From Saccharum officinarum (Eukaryota > Streptophyta > Magnoliopsida > Poales > Poaceae): a stretch of DNA of 64,000 nucleotides. Location of the stretch: positions 957,831 to 1,021,830 of the forward strand of contig CM036231.1 of the NCBI GenBank assembly GCA_020631735.1. Reading direction: 5' to 3'. The stretch's first letter is position 1. Each line of letters opens with the position of its first letter. The notes under the pieces are model-generated. The model did not search any database. It saw only the letters and a program-made list of their open reading frames with translations, and had not been told where the DNA came from. Below are positions 34,844-47,290 of the stretch, piece after piece. A program made the position numbers and the translations under genes.

Positions 34844-36836
34844 AAATGGGTGCGAAACCCGCAATAAGTCTCGAGGGAACGAAAGCTGGCCCTCGAACGG
34901 GGTTCGACAGCTGCCCTCGAGCAACAGAGTTAGGGACGACCCAGGGTGCGCCCGTACATGGCCAAGGGCTCGAGCCACGCTCTCGAGGCACCCCAGGACG
35001 TATTCGAGGCCGAAGGAGAAGGTTGTGGTAGGAATCCCTCCGGGGGAGGCATCGAGCCCTCGAATCCTGTCGAAGGGAATCGAGATCCACACGACCACTT
35101 CTTGGCATTTTTGAGGGCGCCTCCGGGCCACTAGCCGACCCCTAACGAACGGGGCACGGGTTCTCACTCGAATTCCCCCGCTAGCAGCTCACCGGAGATC
35201 GTCGTAACTCGGGCCCAAACGAGGGTAGTGCGACATTCTCCACCCCTCCTCCTTTTTTCGAAAAAGGAGCGTGAGGGTCGCGAAAGACGGCCGGGACTCT
35301 GATCGACCTCGTGCGTGCGAGGCTCGGGGTCCCGACCGCAAAAATGGGTGCGAAGCCCGCAATAAGTCTCGAGGGAGCGAAAGCTGGCCCTCGAACGGGG
35401 TTCGACAGCTGCCCTCGAGCAACAGAGTTAGGGACGACCCAGGGTGCGCCCGTACATGGCCAAGGGCTCGAGCCACGCTCTCGAGGCACCCCAGGACGTA
35501 TTCGAGGCCGAAGGAGAAGGTTGTGGTAGGAATCCCTCCGGGGGAGGCATCGAGCCCTCGAATCCTGTCGAAGGGAATCGAGATCCACACGACCACTTCT
35601 TGGCATTTTTGAGGGCGCCTCCGGGCCACTAGCCGACCCCTAACGAACGGGGCACGGGTTCTCACTCGAATTCCCCGCTAGCAGCTCACCGGAGATCGTC
35701 GTAACTCGGGCCCAAACGAGGGTAGTGCGACATTCTCCACCCCTCCTCCTTTTTTCGAAAAAGGAGCATGAGGGTCGCGAAAGACGGCCGGGACTCTGAT
35801 CGACCTCGTGCGTGCGAGGCTCGGGGTCCCGACCGCAAAAATGGGTGCGAAGCCCGCAATAAGTCTCGAGGGAGCGAAAGCTGGCCCTCGAACAGGGTTC
35901 GACAGCTGCCCTCGAGCAACAGAGTTAGGGACGACCCAGGGTGCGCCCGTACATGGCCAAGGGCTCGAGCCACGCTCTCGAGGCACCCCAGGACGTATTC
36001 GAGGCCGAAGGAGAAGGTTGTGGTAGGAATCCCTCCGGGGGAGGCATCGAGCCCTCGAATCCTGTCGAAGGGAATCGAGATCCACACGACCACTTCTTGG
36101 CATTTTTGAGGGCGCCTCCGGGCCACTAGCCGACCCCTAACGAACGGGGCACGGGTTCTCACTCGAATTCCCCCGCTAGCAGCTCACCGGAGATCGTCGT
36201 AACTCGGGCCCAAACGAGGGTAGTGCGACATTCTCCACCCCCTCCTCCTTTTTTCGAAAAAGGAGCGTGAGGGTCGCGAAAGACGGCCGGGACTCTGATC
36301 GACCTCGTGCGTGCGAGGCTCGGGGTCCCGACCGCAAAAATGGGTGCGAAGCCCGCAATAAGTCTCGAGGGAGCGAAAGCTGGCCCTCGAACGGGGTTCG
36401 ACAGCTGCCCTCGAGCAACAGAGTTAGGGACGACCCAGGGTGCGCCCGTACATGGCCAAGGGCTCGAGCCACGCTCTCGAGGCACCCCAGGACGTATTCG
36501 AGGCCGAAGGAGAAGGTTGTGGTAGGAATCCCTCCGGGGAGGCATCGAGCCCTCGAATCCTGTCGAAGGGAATCGAGATCCACACGACCACTTCTTGGCA
36601 TTTTTGAGGGCGCCTCCGGGCCACTAGCCGACCCCTAACGAACGGGGCACGGGTTCTCACTCGAATTCCCCCGCTAGCAGCTAACCAGAGATCGTCGTAA
36701 CTCGGGCCCAAACGAGGGTAGTACGACATTCTACACCCCTCCTCCTTTTTTCGAAAAAGGAGCGCGAGGGTCGCACAACAAAAGACGGCCGGGACCCTAA
36801 TCGACCTCGCGCGCACGAGGCTAGGGGGCTTGACCG
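34844..36836. repeat. Tandem repeat, about 498 bp unit, about four copies
   Basis: Units begin with AAATGGGTGCGAA at 34844, 35342, 35839 and 36338 (spacings 498, 497 and 499). Copies 2 and 3 are almost identical; copies 1 and 4 have more changes. Each unit is rich in CTCGAG/TCGA and has a TTTTTTCGAAAAAAG palindrome. Frames of 141 and 158 codons recur only because the unit recurs; they are not genes. Such 3' repeats are common in Tat/Ogre elements. Confidence 0.95.
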
Positions 36837-37009
36837 CAACAAAATGTCCCCCAATCGAACGCAAACAAGACCTCGGAGGAGTCTCCATACTCCACCGAGG
36901 CCTCGGGGGCTACACCCGGCGGGTGCGCTCGCGCGCCCCCACAGGAAAAATCACGACGCTACGACTCCAGTTCTGACTAACCTCTGGGAGAGTGATCACA
37001 CACTCACCC

Positions 37010-37026
37010 AAAGGCTCGGGGGCTAC
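37010..37026 (+). other. Polypurine tract of the Tat element
   Basis: AAAGGCTCGGGGGCTAC lies directly before the LTR start TGTCGGT. Similar CTCGGGGGCT motifs occur at about 30053 and 36903. Confidence 0.65.
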
Positions 37027-37114
37027 TGTCGGTACCAACAGTACGGGGGTACCACAGCTATCGCCAAAACACTAACAAAGACCGAAACCAAGACCGAAAC
37101 CAGACAAAAAGATA

Positions 37115-37357
37115 GCCCGCTCGACGGGGCGCCTCGACCGCGCCCCGGCTCCGACTCGTACGAGGGCCGCTCGACGGGGTGCCTCGACCGCGCCCCGGCT
37201 CCGACTCGTGCGAGGCCCGCTCGACGGGGCGCCTCGACCGCGCCCCGGCTCCGACTCGTACGAGGCCCGCTCGACGGGGCGCCTCGACCGCGTCCCGGCT
37301 CCGACTCATACGAGGCCCGCTCGACGGGGCGCCTCGACCGCGCTCCGGCCCCTCGAC
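37115..37357. repeat. 50 bp minisatellite inside the LTR, 4.9 copies
   Basis: Units start GCCCGCTCGACGGGGCGCC at 37115, 37165 (GGCCGC variant), 37215, 37265 and 37315. They differ by one to three bases each and lie in the U3 region, upstream of the TATA box. Confidence 0.93.
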
Positions 37358-37828
37358 GCCCTTTCTTTACCTACCCGGGACAAAAGCCATAGCATTCAAT
37401 GCGGTTACCTACTACCACCGACCGACATGGCTACGACATGGGTCAACGCGGGGACAATACCCACGTCAAGTCTCACTGTTTTACCGCCCATCCCGTGATG
37501 GGAGGTGAAAGCCGTCACTGTATCCACCATACCGCGCACTATTCACCATCAGTCACCCTCGAGGGAGGATAAGACAAGGTCCGTCCCCCGCGATACCGGG
37601 GATTCGGCCTTATCCATCCGACCTCGACCCAGCCTCGACCCGGCCCCGACGCTCGACTTAGCTCGAAGGACGGTATGGCCTGGCACTCTGGGTCATTTCA
37701 CCCTCTTGTCCCGTACCGCGTCAGGATACCCAGGGATGGCCGGCCATCCCGAAGCCACGTCGCTACAGTCAACTCGACAGGAATCAACATCGCCTCAAGC
37801 CTCCCCTCGACTTGGCCACCTCTCGCCC

Positions 37829-37836
37829 TATAAAAA
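37829..37836 (+). promoter_or_regulatory. TATA box of the Tat LTR
   Basis: TATAAAAA lies in the context CGCCCTATAAAAAGGCAGG, about 800 bp into the LTR. It is a good Pol II core promoter for element transcription. Confidence 0.65.
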
Positions 37837-38245
37837 GGCAGGCCAGGGCGAACCAAAGGGGAGGGACAAGAAAAAAAACACGAAGCATCACGGAAAAAAC
37901 GCGAAGCAACCATCTTTCTCCTTTTTCTCTTTGAGACTTGGGGCTCGACACCCTCTCTCGCCTGCTTGTAACCCCTACACGAGCACCCCGGTGCAAGGAA
38001 ATACAAACCTCTCTTCCCCGCTGGACGTAGGGCCTTCTTTTGCCCGAACCAGGATAAACCCCGCGTGTTCTCCTTGCATCACCATCCAGGAAAGAGTCAC
38101 GCAGCATTTACTCGTTGGTTTAGGACCCCCTCGGTCCGAACACCGACACAATTAATCTTAATTTTGATTAAATTTATAAAACCAATAATATTTATGTTGC
38201 GTAATAAGTACTATTAGAATAATAGTGAAATATATTTTCATTTTT

Positions 38246-38568
38246 TTCGAGAACGTGCACTGGCACATATTTCATTAAGCAGAGGAATAGAGTTTTATTA
38301 CAGTCACCGCCCCAATACAGTAATCCAAATGTTAACGTTACCCTTCCCCACTAGACTCGCACGCACAGTAAACATAATACGTGACTAAGACGACGAACAA
38401 CCTCAATCTGCCCGACCAAGCGAGTCCAGCGCACCCAAGTGTCGGTACCCCGCCGCAGTCCACATGGTAATCTCATCTTCAATGGCTTAGAAGCAGCTGC
38501 GCCACTGACTTTGGCGTCCCATTGAAGATTCTCGCATTTCTTTCCTTCCGCAACTTGAGGACATTTGA
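38246..38568 (-). mobile_element. Possible LINE 3' end fragment
   Basis: A T-run (38246-38252) followed by CGAGAACGTGCACTGGCACAT and TTCATTAAG looks like the reversed poly(A) end of a grass non-LTR element. No reverse transcriptase coding is visible. A similar start occurs at 61445. Confidence 0.3.
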
Positions 38569-38572
38569 CTTA

Positions 38573-38914
38573 GACCTTGTTTAGTTCTCACCCTAAAACT
38601 TTACACCCTATCATATCAGATGTTTGACACATGCATGTAGTATTAAATATAGACTAAAAAATAACTAATTATACATATTACGTGTAATTTGCGAAATGAA
38701 TCTTTTAAACCTAATTAGTCCATGATTTGACAATAAAGTGCTACAGTAACACGTGTGCTAATGACAGATTAATTAGACTTAATAAATTCGTCTCACGGTT
38801 TACTGACGGATTCTGTAATTTATTTTTTATTATTATTCGAACACCTCATGCGACACCCCATGTGACATTCGATGTGACACCCTAAAACTTTACATAATAG
38901 AACTAAATAACACC
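38573..38914. mobile_element. Tourist-like MITE, first of a second tandem pair
   Basis: It starts GACCTTGTTTAGTTCTC and ends AACTAAATAACACC. It is flanked by TTA at 38570-38572 and 38915-38917. It belongs to a longer subfamily with the core TGTAATTTGCGAAATGAATC. Confidence 0.8.
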
Positions 38915-38917
38915 TTA

Positions 38918-39252
38918 GGCCTTGTTTAGTTCCTCTTAAAAACTTTACACCTTATCACATCGGATGTTTAGATATACGCATGTAGTATTAAATATAGGCT
39001 AAAAAAATAACTAATTGCACAGATTGCGTGTAATTTGCGAGACAATTTTTTGAGCCTAATTAGTCTGTGATTAGGCAATGGCATGCTACAGTACATATGC
39101 CAATGACTGATTAATTAATCTTAATAATTTCGTCCCACAGTTTACAAACGAGTTCTATAATTAGTTATTTTATTAATATTCGAACACCCCTTCCAACGTC
39201 CTATGAAACATCCGATGTGACACTTAAAACTTTACGCCCCCATCAACTGGCC
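38918..39252. mobile_element. Tourist-like MITE, second of the pair
   Basis: It starts GGCCTTGTTTAGTTCC and is the same subfamily as its neighbour. Its right end is degraded (ACTGGCC). TTA flanks lie at 38915-38917 (shared) and 39253-39255. Confidence 0.78.
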
Positions 39253-39324
39253 TTAGTCTAAACCTCCGATCGCATTGTTTTCAGTATGAGCACGTTTGAA
39301 ATGGGCCATTGGCAGCCAGGCGAA

Positions 39325-40521
<1,197 letters not shown>

Positions 40522-41506
40522 GCGTTCCGCTCGCCACGCTTGATTATCACTATCCCCTAGTATATCTATTCTAGGTCTGCGTTTAGGATCTGTCTCGTCA
40601 TGTTCTAGGTCTGCGTTGATCAAAAGTCTGTAGTTCTGTCCTATGTGTTAATGCTATCAATGAACTATGCCTACCTGTTTCAGAAAAATGCACTGATCTA
40701 TGCTTCTCTTTACGATGTGGTGACTTGTGATGGTGCCTGCTTTCTGAATGCATGCTTTTGCTTGGAATGGGCCTTGTTAAATTATGGCAGGTGGATACTT
40801 TTTGCTTGTAATGATTTTGTATTTTTGTAAGATTCAATTCCTAGTAAACTGTTGGTTAACAAGGTGGATATATCTTCATTAGCCCTTAAAGAAAATGTTG
40901 AACTCTTTTGAATGAGAAATTTAAGCTAGTGGCCATGAAACACGTTGCTTATTAAGTACTATTAGCTTGAAACCTCATCTGCTATGAGTCTTTAGGAGGA
41001 ACATGCTATTCACTGTCCTGAATTTTCTACTACAGTTTAGATGTCTCTTGTTTTCTTTTGCTATGTGTTGGTGAGTGCCGAAGGGTTGTCACTAGTACTG
41101 AGATTGAGTGGTAGTGATCTGCTTATACTCTAATTTCAGAGTGTATCTTGATCTCTTAATACCTTAGTCTGGAAATTATGCTAGCATTAAGAGCACAATT
41201 GTTGAACTGTGAATTCGCCAAAAAAAATGTTGAACTGTGTTGTGTCAAGTGGTTTTTGTGAATCAGTATCTGGAATTTGTTTGCAGGAATTGCACTTGCA
41301 TTAGGGAGTGCACTGATCTAAAGTCTGAACTCTTAACAAGCTAACATACTCCTCTATTCTCATTCAGTCATTCTTGGTTCAGTGCTGAAAGTTTAAACCT
41401 GATTATTTCCTAACACATCAGTGCTGCTATCTTCAACATCTTTTACAAGAGATATGTTGTATGATATCATCGTTTAAACAACACTGTATGTCTAACCAGA
41501 TGATGC
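40522..41506. other. 3' region of histone H3 and intergenic DNA
   Basis: AT-rich, with no gene recognised. The part directly after the stop is probably the H3 3' UTR; plant histone mRNAs are polyadenylated and I see no animal-type histone stem-loop. It ends at the converging GDSL gene. Confidence 0.5.
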
Positions 41507-43075
41507 CTAAGGGCTACATAGCTTTGAAAGATCGAGAGGTGGATGCGAATAGGAGCCGCTGATCACTGCATAGGCTATCTTGTTATTTGCAGCTTCAGTG
41601 GCATGTATCCCATCCCAGCTGACATAGTTTTGTGGGTCTCCACAAGCCCCTGCTGTTGCAGTTTTGCCATTCACTACCTTGCTGTTTCCACAGTAAACAT
41701 CCTGATTAAAATTGTATGTTCCACCTCCATATCCACAGCAAGCTCTAGTCCCGTACTTCAGCCCTGGGATGAACACCAGATCAGTCAATTTCTCCATTGG
41801 ATGTAAATATGAACCAAATTCGCAGTGACAATATTTAGGAGAGCTTACCGTGAGCTATTGGGTGCTGGAACAGTTCAAGCGTTACGGTATGCTTGTCGAC
41901 ATACACAATCGACGCATCCTGCAGCTTCTTTCTCACCTCGGCTAAGCTGTCGTTCAGTAACTCGTTGTAGTATGTCACTCCACTATTATAGCTTTTCATG
42001 CATCCAAATTCATCCAAGTCGTTGCTGTCATGAGGAAGCTCTGTGAGGAATGCTGGGTAGCATCCTATGGGCGCCATGTTGAACACCATGAAGTTGCGAG
42101 CTCCGATATTATACAAGTCCTATACCAGACATAAATATGGATGAACCATGGAATCAACTGAATCTCTGCTCTTCTGATCATTTCAATAATTCAACTTGAA
42201 AAGTAGCAGATGATTCTACTACAGTACTTACCTGTATTGTCCAGGAGATCTGGTTGACAATTGAAGGTAGGCTTCGCTTGACTCTTTCGACGCCGAGGGA
42301 TCCAAGGTTTGAGGTAAAATCGTTCTGTCCGATGTCAATTGTATAAAGAGCGTCGCCGAAGACATCCGGGCGAGGGAGTTGGCCTGCAAAGCAACCAAGC
42401 ATCTCTGAACCTTCGTGTCTGAACTCTGAACTTCAGAGCATTTTTTCTAGTATAGTCTTCATCTCTTCAGAGGCTTGACTGAAAGAGACAGGGTTTAGTA
42501 CTGTGGTGGCATACCGTTGTCGTTGTTGCCATTGGAGGCGAGCACTCTGTTCCTGAACTCTTTCATCTGGTTGAGCTGGATGCCGAGGGAGAAGGGGCTG
42601 GTCCCGGTGACGAACACCGACGTGTTGGGCAGCAGCACCGTCGACGCCAGCGTCGCGAAGTTGGCGCCGTGCCGGTAGTCTGACCCGATGGACTGCAGGT
42701 ACGGGCTCAGCAGCGGCAGCCCCATCGCTTGCGCTGTTGGCCAGATAACACACCGACTTTTCAGGGGTAAAAAAAAATTCAGAAACAGAAGCGATGGATG
42801 TGAAGCACGCGATGCGTGTACTGCAGGTGCAGGAGGTACGTGCCTATGAAGTCGATGACGAGGCGGCCGTCGGAGGCGCGGCCGGTCGGCCTGCCGAAGT
42901 ATGTCATGCCGAACGGGCCCTGCTGCGCCGGGAAGGCGGCCCAGAAGCCGCCGGTGTCGGAGTTGGAGTCGCCGAAGTTGAAGACGGCAGGGAACTTGCA
43001 GCTCCCGGCCCTCGCCGCCGGGGAAGCGCAGCACAGCGCCGTCGCCACGAGGAGCAGCGGCCAGACGGTCCTCAT
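41507..43075 (-). CDS. GDSL esterase/lipase (SGNH hydrolase), five exons
   Basis: Exons 43075-42844, 42733-42515, 42383-42232, 42119-41849 and 41763-41507 give a frame-consistent 376-residue protein. A signal peptide (residues 1-23, MRTVWPLLLVATALCC...) indicates secretion. The catalytic block is FNFGDSNSDTGG with Ser37; it reads GDSN rather than GDSL, as in ENOD8/FXG1-type members. Block III is DIGQNDF (about 167-173) and block V is SWDGIHATEAAN with Asp342 and His345. The family hydrolyses ester bonds of lipids, acetylated sugars or alkaloids in the apothecium or cell wall; the substrate is not predictable. Intron 1 needs a GC donor (ATAG/GCACGT); the other introns are GT-AG. It converges with histone H3. 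It looks intact. Confidence 0.92.
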
Positions 43076-43925
43076 CGTGCACCGACAACCAATCTGCGTT
43101 GCGTGTCGATGTGTAGAGAACGGTGGCGACATGGCACGTTTATAGGCGGCACAGTTCCTGCTGTTGAGCTGGAAATTTGTCTCCTCCTTCGTAATAAAAA
43201 CTATGTTTGGGATTGCTACCTTTGGGCTGGAGCTTGGCTGCACGGGGAAGGAGACGACAGCCGCTGCCGCCGCCGCCGCCGCCGCGACGCCATGACAAAG
43301 CTGCAGTGCTGTCACTAGAGATACTGTCCATGCTGTCCAGTGAAGCACCGCCTAATTTTTCTCTCCTGTAGAAGATTTGAAGAATTGCCGGTCACACTGC
43401 TGTGAAGTGGAGCCCAGCCTCCCCCTCGAGCACCGCCGACGTCTGACGCTTCAGCTCCCCGCCGTGCCGTGGGCCGGCCTCACCCCTCGGTGCTGGCTGT
43501 CATCGCCGCCGAGCGTGCGGCTGGGAGGGTACGGACGAAGGGGACGGAGAGGCAAATCAGTAAATTTTTTCTTTTTACGGAGGACTAAAGTTTAGCGGAA
43601 AAAATTAGGGACTAATCTTTTAACATGGCAAATGAACCAAACATGGTCTAAGATTTCGTACGCTGCTAAAACAGGGGAATGTCCATGCAGTATTGCAGCA
43701 GAGAGTATAGAGGGCCGGTCATCACAGCGCCCTAGTGAATAACTGATCATGCCTGCACGACACAGCACGAGCGGATAACTGGATACCACCATCGCGCTTG
43801 CTCTAGAGCAACCAATCATTTTCCTCGCCGAGCAGCAATCCGAGACGAGCCGAGGACGACGCGAAGCCGGGCGAAAAACCTGGCGAAAAACGACGAACAA
43901 GCCAGCGAATGGATATACCGACGAC
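43076..43925. other. Upstream region of the GDSL gene
   Basis: The probable promoter and leader of the GDSL gene. A (CCG)n-like run lies at about 43262-43285. Overlapping frames on both strands show no domain. No other gene is seen. Confidence 0.45.
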
Positions 43926-44201
43926 TAGGGATGAAAACGGATCGGATACGGACGGATATTACTGATATCATATTTGTTTTCATATTTATGTCCGGATTCG
44001 GATTCGAATACGGATAGTATAAAAAATATCGGATAGGATATGATTAGATATCGACATCATAAATATGTGATTTAAATATTCGGATACGAATACGGTATCA
44101 GATGTTAAATATCCGGACTCGGATACGGACGGATTAAAACCCCTCTAAACAGATTCGGTCTCGAATACGGTCGGAAAATATCCATACCGTTTTCATCCCT
44201 A
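43926..44201. mobile_element. hAT-type MITE (TAGGGATGAAAACGG ends)
   Basis: A perfect 15 bp terminal inverted repeat, TAGGGATGAAAACGG and CCGTTTTCATCCCTA. The 8 bp flanks are CCGACGAC and CTGACGAC (7 of 8 match), the duplication size of hAT transposons. The body is rich in GGATACGGA-type subterminal repeats. It is non-coding. Confidence 0.85.
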
Positions 44202-44337
44202 CTGACGACGAAGACAAGTACTCTCTCCATTCCAATTACGGGCATGTTTGGTAGAGCCCCGGTCCCGGCTAAAACAGTGTCAGTCATGGCTTTACCTGTG
44301 AATAGATTCATTTAAGAAGTTGAAGTAGTTTTTTTAA

Positions 44338-45790
44338 GGGCGCTGCTAGCGCCCGGACGTCCGGATCCGGGCGCTAGGGGCCGGACGCCGCAACAACCGT
44401 CCCCCTCCCTACGGAAGGACGCCGTACGCACGAGAATGAAAATAAAAACGAAAAAAACGGCGATGCCCCCGCCCCGCTACCGCATGGATCTACGACCCCC
44501 CACGAACCATCGCGCGCACGGATCCACGTGCACCCTTTGCGAACGGATCTGCCCCCCGCCGCAACCTCATCGACCTAGCACCTCCATCATACCCCCGCGA
44601 TACCAAATCACCACCATAATCCACCCCGACCAGATGAAACAAGAGGATAATGCTATTCCAACATTTGAAGAACACCTAATGCAGCGAACTAAAAAAGCTA
44701 GTGAAAGAAATGCAAAACAGGCAACGAACACCTATTGAACCAAAAAGCATGAAATCTACCGCAATAACGACCAAGATCTGCTGAAACAACGACCAAACTC
44801 ATGCTACAACACGCACAAAATGAAGATCCAAACAACGAAAGCGGTCCCCTACTGCACCAACAACATGGAACTACTACAACAACCCTCAAACAACTACTGC
44901 AACAGTGGCCAACAACTACTTCACCATGCGGTTGAAACAAAAAAATACCTGAAACAAAATCTCAAACGCACTCCAACATCTGCTGAAACACTACTGCAAC
45001 ATTGAAAAACAGCCATTGAAACATGGAGCAAAAAAAGGAAGGGGAGGAGGTGGGAGGAAAAGCTCATACAACATGCCCCGATCTGCTTCTCCAACATCCA
45101 AATTGTTCTAATGAAACATACCTTTCGAGAAACAGAAACAAAGAGATGGATGCTACTGAAACAGAGGGGGGCAAGAGAAGTGCCGCAAGATCTGCATCGC
45201 CCCCATGGATCCACCACGGGGGGCAACGCTGCTGCATGGATCCACCGCAGAGGGAGGTCCCCCATGCCGCCGTCGAGGTGGGGGAGGTGCGCAAGAGTGG
45301 AGACCGCCACCCCTAGTTGGATCTGCACTGCCCCCCATGTATCCACCACGGGGAGCCCAACGCTCCATGAACCCGCCGTGGGAGGGCATGCTGCCATCGA
45401 GGTGGAGGATGCTCCGGAGTGGAGGAGACCATCCTGCGCCGCTGGATTTGCGCCTCCCTCCATGGATCCAGCACGGGGAGGTGTCATCGCCCACGGCTGC
45501 CAGCGACAAAAAAATGGACGCGGAGGTCGCAGCGGGGAGGGGAAGGGAAGAGGGGGGGGGGCAGAGGAAGGCCGGGAGGGGGAGCTCGCCGGCGCGTGGG
45601 GGAGGAGGCGCGGAGGAGGCGGAGAGAACGAGGTGAGTGGTGGGGAGTAGAGAAGGGGAATGAGTGGGGAGGCAGCGAGCGGAGTCGGCGCGTGGGGTCA
45701 ACAGGCGGGCGCGAGCGCTTTAGGTCTCGCGGCGCGTCGCTGGATCGTGGCGTGTCCGTTGCGTCCGGACGTCTGCCGTCTATCATTACC
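44338..45790. mobile_element. Non-autonomous DNA element with GCTAGCGC-CGGACGTCCG terminus
   Basis: The left end is GGGCGCTGCTAGCGCCCGG and on through GACGTCCGGATCCGGGCGC. About 50 bp of it matches, in reverse, the end at about 58385-58434. The right side near 45765 has GCGTCCGGACGTC. The middle has many TGAAACA and CTGCAACA short repeats (44760-45030), then a GC-rich part with no known protein. A T-rich AAGTAGTTTTTTTAA / CCGTTTTTTAA flank may be a target duplication. The superfamily is uncertain, perhaps Mutator-like. Confidence 0.5.
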
Positions 45791-46354
45791 GTTTTTTAAC
45801 CGTTTAGTAAAACAACTTCACCTGTCGACTATGAAATATCTTTAATACCCTTACTTACTTTCTTTTTCCCTTTTTTTCTTTCTATTTCTATTTAGGACGC
45901 GGCTATTGCACGCACGTGCGTGCGTTAGCCTTACAGCACGCACACTCCAAATATAGAAAAATACCAAAAAAAAACTCCACTTTCGGTCCTCGGTCGGTGG
46001 CCGTGCGTGTGCACGCGCGGGAAGAAAAGCACATTTTCGGGACCCCACCAGAGGCAGGACCGCTCCTCTCCCCTGTTTCTCTCTCTCTCTCTCCCCTTTT
46101 TTCTTTTCCCTTCTAGCAAGCAACACAGGGCGTCCAAAAAATAGAAATTACACAATGATCACAAAAAAATAGAAACAACCAGATCTGATACTATAAGCAA
46201 TTCAGTTCTTTTGCATCACCTGATAAGCAGATCTGATTCTAAATATAAGCAATATAGTTTTTTTGCATAAGCAATTCAGTTGTTTTGAATAAGCAGTTAA
46301 ATAGTACTGTAGTTACTACAGCATAGCAGATCTCATTCTAACTAATAAGTACTA

Positions 46355-46441
46355 CTCTGTCCCTTTTTGTTTGTCGCCCGGGAAGCGTGTCTGTGAGGGA
46401 AACACGGTTTTCTAGAGACAAACATTTAGGGACGGAGGGTG
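46355..46441. mobile_element. Very short Stowaway-like MITE
   Basis: Ends CTCTGTCCCTTTTTGTTTGTCG and GACAAACATTTAGGGACGGAGGG are inverted copies, with TA next to both ends. Only about 87 bp. Confidence 0.65.
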
Positions 46442-46802
46442 TAGATCTGATCCTAACTTGGACATGTTAATGACTACTGCACATCTTACTACCAGATTTT
46501 ATTCTTACTAGTACATGGATATATGTTGTATGCACCACTCCTATAGATATACATATTGTTGCATTCAACTTTCTTTCGTTAAATGCTGCACATGGTTACT
46601 CCAATGGATGTAACAACATGCTCATTTTGATGCTTGATGGTCTCACACCTGCAATTTTATAGAAGTACAAGATAAACACATAGATGATAGTGAGAACTAA
46701 TGAAAAAAGTTAAAATCAACTGAGTTGAGGACGACCAAGCCTCAAAATTTCAACTTTCTTCGAAAAGTTTTGCACTGGTTTCACAGAGGTCATAGGGCAT
46801 TC

Positions 46803-47290
46803 TTTTGGTGTTGACACACATAATTACTACCATGATACTAACAACTTGCTTGACTAATGGTATTAATTTGCTTACCAGATTACTAATAAATTGCCTGACT
46901 AATAGCTCAGTTGTTTCGCAGGTTTAGGACAATAAAAAAGTAGTGTCCTACTTGTGCTGCAGATTTTCTGTCTCAAGCATTTGAGGCATAGGGGACATCG
47001 CCTATGTTGGGTTGGCACATTTTTGGTGTTGACACACATAATGCTACCATGATACTAATAACTTACCTGACTAATGATATTAATTTGCTTACTGGACTAC
47101 TAATAAATTGCCTGACTAATAACTTGCCTACACACATAATTCCAGGGTTCTCATTGAGTCTAACACCTCAAAACCTTTTTGTTTCGCAGGGTTCAGGACA
47201 AGCAAAAAGTAATGTCCTACTTGTGCTGCAGATTTTCTATCTCCAAGCATTTGGAGCGCAAGAGAACATCATTTATGTTGGGTTGGTTAT
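46803..47290. repeat. Tandem duplication of about 220-270 bp
   Basis: Unit 1 (46803-47020) and unit 2 (47021-47290) share TTTTGGTGTTGACACACATA, the CTGACTAATAA segments, TTTCGCAGG, and GTCCTACTTGTGCTGCAG. Both units contain an exon-like piece following a TTTCGCAG acceptor-like site. I do not recognise its product. Confidence 0.75.

Larger units (their letters stand above)
26675..38148 (+). mobile_element. Tat-type Ty3/gypsy retrotransposon, 3' part
   Basis: On the plus strand: decayed pol (RT, RNase H, a second archaeal-type RNase H, integrase) to 29939, then about 7 kb of non-pol DNA with a spliced antisense gene and tandem repeats, then a polypurine-like tract and a complete 1122 bp LTR (37027-38148). 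The AYVDDIVVKT active-site phrase, the dual RNase H and the antisense gene after pol are marks of the Tat lineage (Retand, Grande, RIRE2 type). The 5' LTR and gag lie in the gap. The right flank starts CAATT, the possible target duplication. Confidence 0.88.
37027..38148 (+). repeat. 3' LTR of the Tat-type element (1122 bp)
   Basis: It begins TGTCGGTACC and ends ACCGACA, a 7 bp perfect inverted terminus. It holds a 50 bp minisatellite near its start and a TATA box at 37829-37836. The partner LTR is not in the window, so age cannot be estimated. Confidence 0.85.

Noticed and set aside
34574..36888. Recurring frames of 113, 141 and 158 codons
   Set aside because: They are shadows of the 498 bp tandem repeat, without codon-level conservation or domains.
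37115..37357. CRISPR-like array (regular repeats)
   Set aside because: Units are contiguous without spacers and lie in a plant LTR; it is a minisatellite.
37058..37508. Arg/Pro-rich frames over the LTR minisatellite
   Set aside because: Low-complexity translation of a 50 bp repeat.
43332..43348. Upstream ATG extending the GDSL protein
   Set aside because: It would bury the clear signal peptide that begins at 43075 and adds low-complexity sequence.
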